Assembly (NCBI RefSeq): GCF_963576675.1
Contig: NC_088911.1
Location: 85,961,256-86,025,255 of the forward strand
Length of the DNA: 64,000 nucleotides
Reading direction: 5' to 3'
Source: Euphorbia lathyris
Taxonomy: Eukaryota; Streptophyta; Magnoliopsida; Malpighiales; Euphorbiaceae
The translations under genes were made by a program, and so were the position numbers. The notes below the pieces were generated by a model, which saw nothing but the letters and a program-made list of their open reading frames with translations, searched no databases and was not told where the DNA came from. Below are positions 58,611-64,000 of the stretch, piece by piece; within the stretch, counting starts at the first letter, position 1, and every line of letters begins with the position of its first letter.

Positions 58611-59707
58611 CATCGGCGGCCAGAGCCGGTGCTTCGGTTTTTTATTGAGAAGGGAAGTGCGGTGAAAAAGAGGAGATTGAATGTGATTTATTGAGAGATG
58701 TTGCAGAGAAGTGGGTTTGTAGTATGAGAAGAATTAAAAAAATGGGAAAGGAAGATTGAAGAGGAAACACGTAGAGAGAGAGATACAACAGAACTGACGC
58801 TGTAATTTTGGATTTTTTTTAAATGAAAAAGACAACATTTTGAGCTTTTTTTATTAGTGGTGTGATGACTAGATAAACGGAGTTATCCAAATAAGCATTC
58901 TGTTTAGATTGGGATATTTTTGCTGTTTTTAAAAAAAATCTAGGATAAATATGTACGTTTATTTGATATAGGGGCATATCTATCGAAACGGAAAAATACA
59001 GGGGCAAATATGTGTATTAACCCTATTGTATCCCATCCATCAAAGTTTTAGCTTTTCATGAATATCTACATTCTTGCATTTTGTGATTTTTTTTTCATGC
59101 TATAGCTCCTTTTACGCTTATTCTCTTTCAACAACCCAATTTTACAAGCACCTCTTTTATAAATTTTCAGCCTCTCGATAACTTCTGATTTTGTTTTAGG
59201 AGATATTGCTAGGGAATAAAGCATGTTCATTTTGATTGTTATTGAGTTGTCCCCAGAAGCCTTTTACCTATTTTTGAGAATAGCCTAAAGTTCAGTTAAG
59301 TCACTTTCAACCGCAAATTACTCATCTTGCTCATTTGCTTTTCCAATCCTCTAATTGGCCTGATTTATCATACTTGTTTGTCTTCTTGGAAGCCTTTACC
59401 GTGCGGCTTCGGATCACATTATTTGATTATTTGGGTTTTCAATAAAAAAATTCATCATGTCATGTACATGTCTTACATTTCCATTTAATGATTAATCATG
59501 ACAAAACCATTTTCAGTCTCTAATTAGCATTATTCTTTTGGAATTTTATTAATTATCATTTTGTTGATCTTTTTCTTCAATGATTAATCGTGTCAAGACC
59601 ATTTTCAACCGCTTGTCCATTATGTTAAATAAAGCATGTTCAATCTGTCGGTTATTTCAGATGTCTAATGTTGGCTATTAAATTGGGTACTGGATCCTGT
59701 GCAGAGA

Positions 59708-60545
59708 ATGGCTGAAGGAGATCAGAACTTGCCAAGAGATGCAAAGATTGTCAAATCACTTCTTAAATCAATGGGTGTGGAGGATTATGAACCTCGCGTT
59801 ATGCACCAGTTTCTAGAGCTATGGTATCGTTATGTTGCTGATGTTCTAACAGATGCACAGGTTTACTCAGAACACGCTGGCAAATCTACAGTTGATTGTG
59901 ATGATGTCAAGCTGGCTATTCAGTCAAAAGTGAATTTCAGCTTCTCACAACCACCACCAAGAGAAGTAAGTAGCAATTTTTGGTATTATAGAGCTGTCTT
60001 ATCATTGTATTCTACATTGAAAGTTGCAGATTTTGGTTGATTCTTCAATTATCCCTGCAAGCCATCTTGGATCCATTATCCTTACATAGTCATAGGCACT
60101 TGGATCCATTATCCTTACATAGTCATAGGCATTCCTTAAACTAATGCAAGTGAATGTAAACTAGCTAAATAAGAGATAATCATATCATTTTCAGTGCTGC
60201 TGCTAAATTGAAAGTGGATTATGCTTAACATTTGAAATTACAAATTGTTAGGTTTTACTAGAGCTGGCTAGAAGCAGGAATAAAATCCCATTGCCGAAGA
60301 CAATAGGTGGCCCTGGAATCCCACTCCCACAAGAGCAGGACACACTGATTAGCCCAAACTACCAACTAGCAATACCAAAGAAGCAGGCAGCCCATGCTGT
60401 TGAAGAAACAGAAGAAGAGGATGAAGAAATGGCTGATCCAAACTCCTCATCTCAAGAACCAAAGCCAGAAATCCCACTCACTACTACTACTCCTACTCCT
60501 ACTCCTCAAAGGGTATCCTTTCCTCTTGCAAAACGTCCTAAGTAA
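59708..60545 (+). CDS. TAF9: TFIID subunit 9 (TAF9), two coding exons
   Basis: Exons 59708-59965 and 60252-60545 join at GAA|GTAAGT...TTAG|GTT and encode 183 residues, the length I recall for Arabidopsis TAF9. The N-terminal half is a histone fold ([60 protein letters not shown]). The junction reads [21 protein letters not shown], and the C-terminus ends in an acidic stretch ([13 protein letters not shown]) and [16 protein letters not shown]9 is a histone H3-like subunit that pairs with TAF6 in TFIID and in the SAGA coactivator. A splice acceptor lies 3 bases before the ATG, so the 5' leader is interrupted by an intron, probably holding the COBRA-like inverted repeat. No disabling change is seen. 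Confidence 0.95.
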
Positions 60546-60676
60546 GACTTAATTCGGAATGTGATGTATCATATATTTAAGAATAGGAAATGGAAAATAT
60601 CATTTGTTATAAATCAAGTTTCTGATGTTATTTCCTATTTCAGTTTCACAACACAACATTCAGCTTTCCTTTTCCT
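60546..60676 (+). other. TAF9 3' UTR region
   Basis: AT-rich sequence downstream of the stop. The SINE is inserted about 140 bp after the stop codon, so it may lie in the transcript's 3' UTR. Confidence 0.45.
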
Positions 60677-60686
60677 TGCTAGTATA

Positions 60687-60881
60687 AAAAGGGCGGCCCG
60701 GTCGCACTACGCGTCCCCACTGAGCGAGGGTGCGGGGAGGGGTCCCACCACAAGGGTGTACTGGGGGCAAGCCTTCCCCTGCCAATTTATTTGGCAAGAG
60801 GCCGCTCCTAAGACTCGAACCCGTGACCTCTTGGTCACACGACAACAACGTTTACCGTTGCGCCAAGGCTCGCCCTCCCCA
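60687..60881 (-). mobile_element. Au-type SINE, tRNA-derived
   Basis: The minus strand begins GGGGAGGGCGAGCCTTGGCG. It has an A box (GCGCAACGGTAAA, 60851-60863) and a B box (GGTCACGGGTTCGAGTC, 60812-60828), and ends GGGCCGCCC followed by a short T run. This is the layout of the plant Au SINE family. A perfect 10-bp target duplication tgctagtata flanks it (60677-60686 and 60882-60891). RNA polymerase III would transcribe it against the TAF9 direction. Confidence 0.9.
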
Positions 60882-60891
60882 TGCTAGTATA

Positions 60892-61577
60892 TAAAAAAAA
60901 ATCATGAGCCTTCCACTGATAGTGCTTGTGCACGAGTTAAACGTGGAAAGGCTTAACTCAGGGATTTAATCTATTAAATCTGCTTATCAACCTTTTAGGC
61001 AACCTGCTCCAAGATGAATTTGGTTTGGGGAAAGCATCATGTACGGGTGGTGAAGTCACTGAATCAGAGTTAATTCTGTTTTCTCCCATGAAGCTGACCT
61101 CCTGTCAAACCATCTTGTATACTCTGATCTCTAACCTACGCAAAGGTTTTCCAGCTTCCTGAATTAACTTCAGGAGTCATATTTATGTAAAACCTATGTT
61201 CTATGGAAACTGACATGGAAACACTAGGTAAGAAGAGTTTCTGTGCAACATAGTGTAAAACGGATCAAGAGATGGAGAGAAACAGGGAAGGTTGCCTCTA
61301 TCACATACTTCCTCTCTCCCATAACTTTCCAAAAATGAAATTCCCCTGACATTTACCTGAACTATAACTCACAAAATTAAAATAGGAAAGTCCTTAACTG
61401 GAAATTAAAACAATCAAAACTAAAAGTAGCTTCACCTCCCAAACATCTTCAATAATAAGATTGCAGGCTGTACATGGAGAAGAAGAGAGGCATGCCATGC
61501 AGGTATATGAAACATAGTTTGTTTTCTCTTATAAAGAAAACATTGATGCACTGATATTGTACACCTAATACTGAAAG

Positions 61578-61610
<33 letters not shown>

Positions 61611-61612
61611 TA
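60892..61612. other. intergenic DNA with A-tract and AT microsatellite
   Basis: No gene recognised. A run of A followed by (TA)n lies at 61576-61612. Confidence 0.5.
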
Positions 61613-61801
61613 TAGGGGTGTTTGTTTACTTCATTTCCACCAATTGTTATTGAAAATGAGAGTTTTAGATGCTTGGTTAGAGAACTGTTGTTTGCCTTTT
61701 CTACATGAAAAGAAGCTTTTTACAAAATCAGTGAATCTCTGTTTTTCTAACAGCAACAACAAACCATAACAGTAAACAACAGTTAAACCAAACGGACCCT
61801 A
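61613..61801. mobile_element. hAT-like MITE (about 190 bp)
   Basis: The left end TAGGGGTGTTTGTTTAC and right end GTTAAACCAAACGGACCCTA are imperfect inverted termini of the hAT kind. The target duplication is obscured by the AT microsatellite on the left. Confidence 0.55.
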
Positions 61802-61887
61802 TTAGAATCCTCTGTTTATTCATATGCTTCAACTAATCAATGGCTTAAATCAACCTTAAACAAGAACTAAGTATAGTAAGAATTTAA

Positions 61888-62635
61888 TTAAGAAAAGAAA
61901 TTGTTCTGCAGATCCATTATTAGCTCTTCTGTTTCCCTCTTGCATAGAACTATGATCCATGTGCTTGTCTCCAAAACAGCAGCAATGATTCCCAAGAATA
62001 TGAGAATACTTGAATATATCTTCTTCCATATGTGGGGTCCGGCTGCACATGATAGATGTTAGACGATGCTCATTACTACCGTAGCATATCCAATTGTGCG
62101 GCGGTATATGTTCCAGTACACTCTATACTTGGCTTTGGCCTAAAAAATAAAGCAAATATTTGGAGAGTCCCAAAACAGTAGAGAGTTATGGCTAGGATCC
62201 TGTGCATGCCATGTGTAATTCCAGGAGAATCATTGCCGAGTTTCATACCAACCAGTCGCCCAGCCAACAACACCAATAATATTGGCAAAGGTTTGACAAA
62301 CGGCATGAAGGTGAACCAAACAGGGTTTGTTACTTTGAAGGTTTTCAGGTACCTAGATAATATGATTCCCATTGGCATCATAAATCCCCATGAACATTCT
62401 TATTATTATTTTTATTTGACACAGACATTGGATGCATGCTGAAACTAGTTTCGGACATTGTACCTTCTTGACAGACTTGATTGGTCTTTATCAAACTATC
62501 ATCAATTCAAGATGCATGGTCGTTGTTTGCATAATCTTCTCTGATATTTGAGACCCCAAAACTCATCGTGGAAGTCAGTACAATGCATATTAGAACACAA
62601 TAAAACCAGAGCAAACATTTAGCAGCCATAGCCAT
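61888..62635 (-). pseudogene. cytochrome b561-domain protein pseudogene
   Basis: From an ATG at 62635 the frame gives a signal peptide (MAMAAKCLLWFYCVLICIVL) and stops after NNDHAS. After a gap, WGFMMPMGIILSRYLKTF, GMKLGNDSPGITHGMHR and ITLYCFGTLQIFALFFRPK follow. A one-base deletion near 62136 shifts the frame, and the continuation reads YRVYWNIYRRTIGY, a TAA near 62060, then SSILIFLGIIAAVLETSTW to a stop at 61888. This is the domain order of plant signal-peptide b561 proteins (DOMON-b561 relatives), which carry electrons across membranes. The loop His before TM2 is not seen, the TM3 His is replaced, and NIYHH reads NIYRR. Only the GMHR His remains, so it is non-functional. Confidence 0.8.
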
Positions 62636-62639
62636 GCTT

Positions 62640-64000
62640 GAAACTATAGATGATCGAATGAAGATGTTCTTTGTGTACATATGTATATAGAGTAAGAAAG
62701 GGTGGTTGTAAGATTTCCTAATCCTCATTTTAATACGATTTCAGTATTAATAAATTAAAACCTACTCCTAAAATTATTACTACTCCTAAATATTATTTAG
62801 GTATATAGGATGTGTATGAATAAATTGAGTAAACGGGTGTGGTCCATTTACAGATCCATTTAGGGGCCGCCCATAACCTAATCAATTATGTTAGGCCTTT
62901 AGGTTTAACCTAACTATAAATAAATAGCTATGGAGGCTAAACATAACACTTTGTTGACATAATACTAAGAGACACTACTAAAGGCAATTCCTCAACTCCT
63001 CCTCTCCTAAGTTGCCCCCCTCCCTATCTTTGGTGTGCTTCTTAGTTCGTGGAATAACGGTGATTGCTCCTGTGGTGTAGTAGTCTCATAGATCGATGAT
63101 ACGAAGTCAATGTTAATTTCTTCCGCTGCTGCGTTACAAGAGCTAGCCTAAATCTCTTGTTTGTTTATTGAATATTCCGGGTTTATTACCCGTCCCTTGA
63201 TGTTAGAAATAATATGCATTTGGTCGTATTAAAGCCTTCATTGATATCAGAGTCTTTTAGCTTCATGTTCTATCAGAGTTCCTCAAAACTGTTTGAGTAT
63301 AACTCTGTGATCGGAAAAAACAATCTTTACCCATCTATATGCCAACACCCTGACAAGGAACATTGATGGGTACATTGTACATGTCATTAGATATGTTCTA
63401 GTGAGAAAGACATATTTTGGCTAAGTTATGGATGTGTCCAATGGTTGTAGGTTAGGACCTATTTTAGTTTTTAGATGAGTTTAAAGTTCTGGTTTTCTAG
63501 TAGCTGGTTTGACAACGTGGTTTTTTGGATTTTTCCTTTTTGTTAGAACTTCCACTTTCGGGAGATTATTGGTTTCATTGATTGATAGAAATGTGAGAAT
63601 TTTTTTTTCTATTATGGTTTGATGTACTATGTTTTTTGTTACATATATAGTTTTTATAACTGTTTACGATAGAAATGAAAGCACTACATAAATCATTAAT
63701 CTTTCAATTATTAGCTTAACACATGTTAAACTAATTCCAAAACATTATTATTATAATGCATTGGTAGATTTATTTATTAAGGGTACAATCAGCATTATGC
63801 GAATGAAGATAAAATGATAGAGAGGGGTGGAATTACTCTATACCCAATCACTAGAGTCCAAGTGTTTTGCAGGTTGCAGATTGAAGGTTACTACAATATG
63901 TAAGAAAAAATGAGAAATATTATAGGGAGAGAAATAGAGCATTCGTCAATCATGAAAAGCATTGGCGTGTGTATTACATGTGTCCTCTGCAACATGTCAA
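62640..64000. other. right edge: possible old Copia LTR boundary, no gene
   Basis: A TATA-like CTATAAATAAATA lies at 62912. Near 63240 the text TTGATATCAGAGTC resembles a tRNA-Met primer site just after an LTR end (AAGCCTTCA). A second LTR, gag or pol is not in the window, so a decayed Copia-type 5' end is only a possibility. The rest is AT-rich with no recognisable frame. Confidence 0.3.

Larger units (their letters stand above)
57025..59023. mobile_element. MULE-derived inverted repeat carrying COBRA-like fragments
   Basis: Both outer ends carry the GGGTTAATACACATATTTG terminus seen on the 13919-47318 element. The left arm (57025 to about 57849) and right arm (about 58163-59023) are inverted copies of about 0.82-0.86 kb; the right arm has some 40 bp extra near 58710-58750. 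The spacer (57850-58162) holds a third MULE end (58057-58164) lacking its last bases. The likely origin is a Pack-MULE whose left portion was duplicated in inverted orientation at its right end. No clear target duplication is visible, as expected after such a rearrangement. Confidence 0.85.

Noticed and set aside
60812..60863. Possible tRNA gene
   Set aside because: Only the A and B promoter boxes match. The rest does not fold as a tRNA and the unit has SINE ends and a target duplication.
60561..60887. 108-codon frame after TAF9
   Set aside because: Shadow of the SINE, which explains the GC-rich text and both ends.
62740..63250. Definite Copia LTR at the right edge
   Set aside because: Only a weak primer-site-like motif and a TATA-like motif. 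No second LTR or coding region is in the window, so it is kept as a low-confidence note.

Overview
The window is nuclear DNA of a flowering plant, most likely a eudicot. It carries two ordinary plant housekeeping genes with introns (URM1 and TAF9), a decayed cytochrome b561-type gene, and a very high load of plant transposons of nearly every class. I cannot name the species from sequence alone.

Layout. 1-8.2 kb: a Helitron holding a MULE-type element, repeated leader/intron-like host sequence, then URM1 (four coding exons, 7391-8224). 8.2-12 kb: non-coding DNA with one MULE inside another. 12.06-48.09 kb: an AT-rich tandem array full of TTTACGTAAA-like motifs, split by a five-layer nest. Each layer is dated by its own target-site duplication: a Mutator-like element (13919-47318, 9-bp TSD), a Gypsy LTR remnant (15529-46719, 5-bp TSD), a CACTA element (17213-46176, 3-bp TSD), a 13.6-kb Athila-type Gypsy element (18738-41177, 5-bp TSD) and a Copia element (20702-29514, 5-bp TSD). 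A further MULE (41628-43036) lies in the CACTA right arm. 48.4-52.9 kb: a Gypsy LTR relic holding a MULE, then a 5'-truncated LINE. 53-57 kb: host DNA with a MITE and a third copy of the sequence repeated near URM1. 57-59 kb: a large inverted repeat of a MULE carrying COBRA-like gene fragments, apparently inside the 5'-UTR intron of TAF9. 59.7-60.5 kb: TAF9. 60.7-64 kb: an Au-like SINE, a hAT-like MITE, the cytochrome b561 pseudogene and a possible old Copia LTR edge.

Most unusual points. (1) The Athila element carries two diverged tandem copies of its extra 'env-position' ORF. Upstream of each lies a TATA-like box and, beyond it, a GC palindrome plus ACCGAGAAT palindrome module that also sits upstream of the TATA box in the element's LTR. 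This looks like an internal promoter/enhancer arrangement. (2) The COBRA-like inverted repeat could be transcribed with the TAF9 leader as a hairpin. (3) The nesting order, TSDs and LTR divergence agree with one another and give a clear insertion history.

How parts work together. URM1 acts in tRNA thiolation and protein urmylation, TAF9 in TFIID/SAGA. They are independent genes. All transposon coding regions except Athila accessory ORF A show stops, frameshifts or deletions, so no element here looks autonomous.
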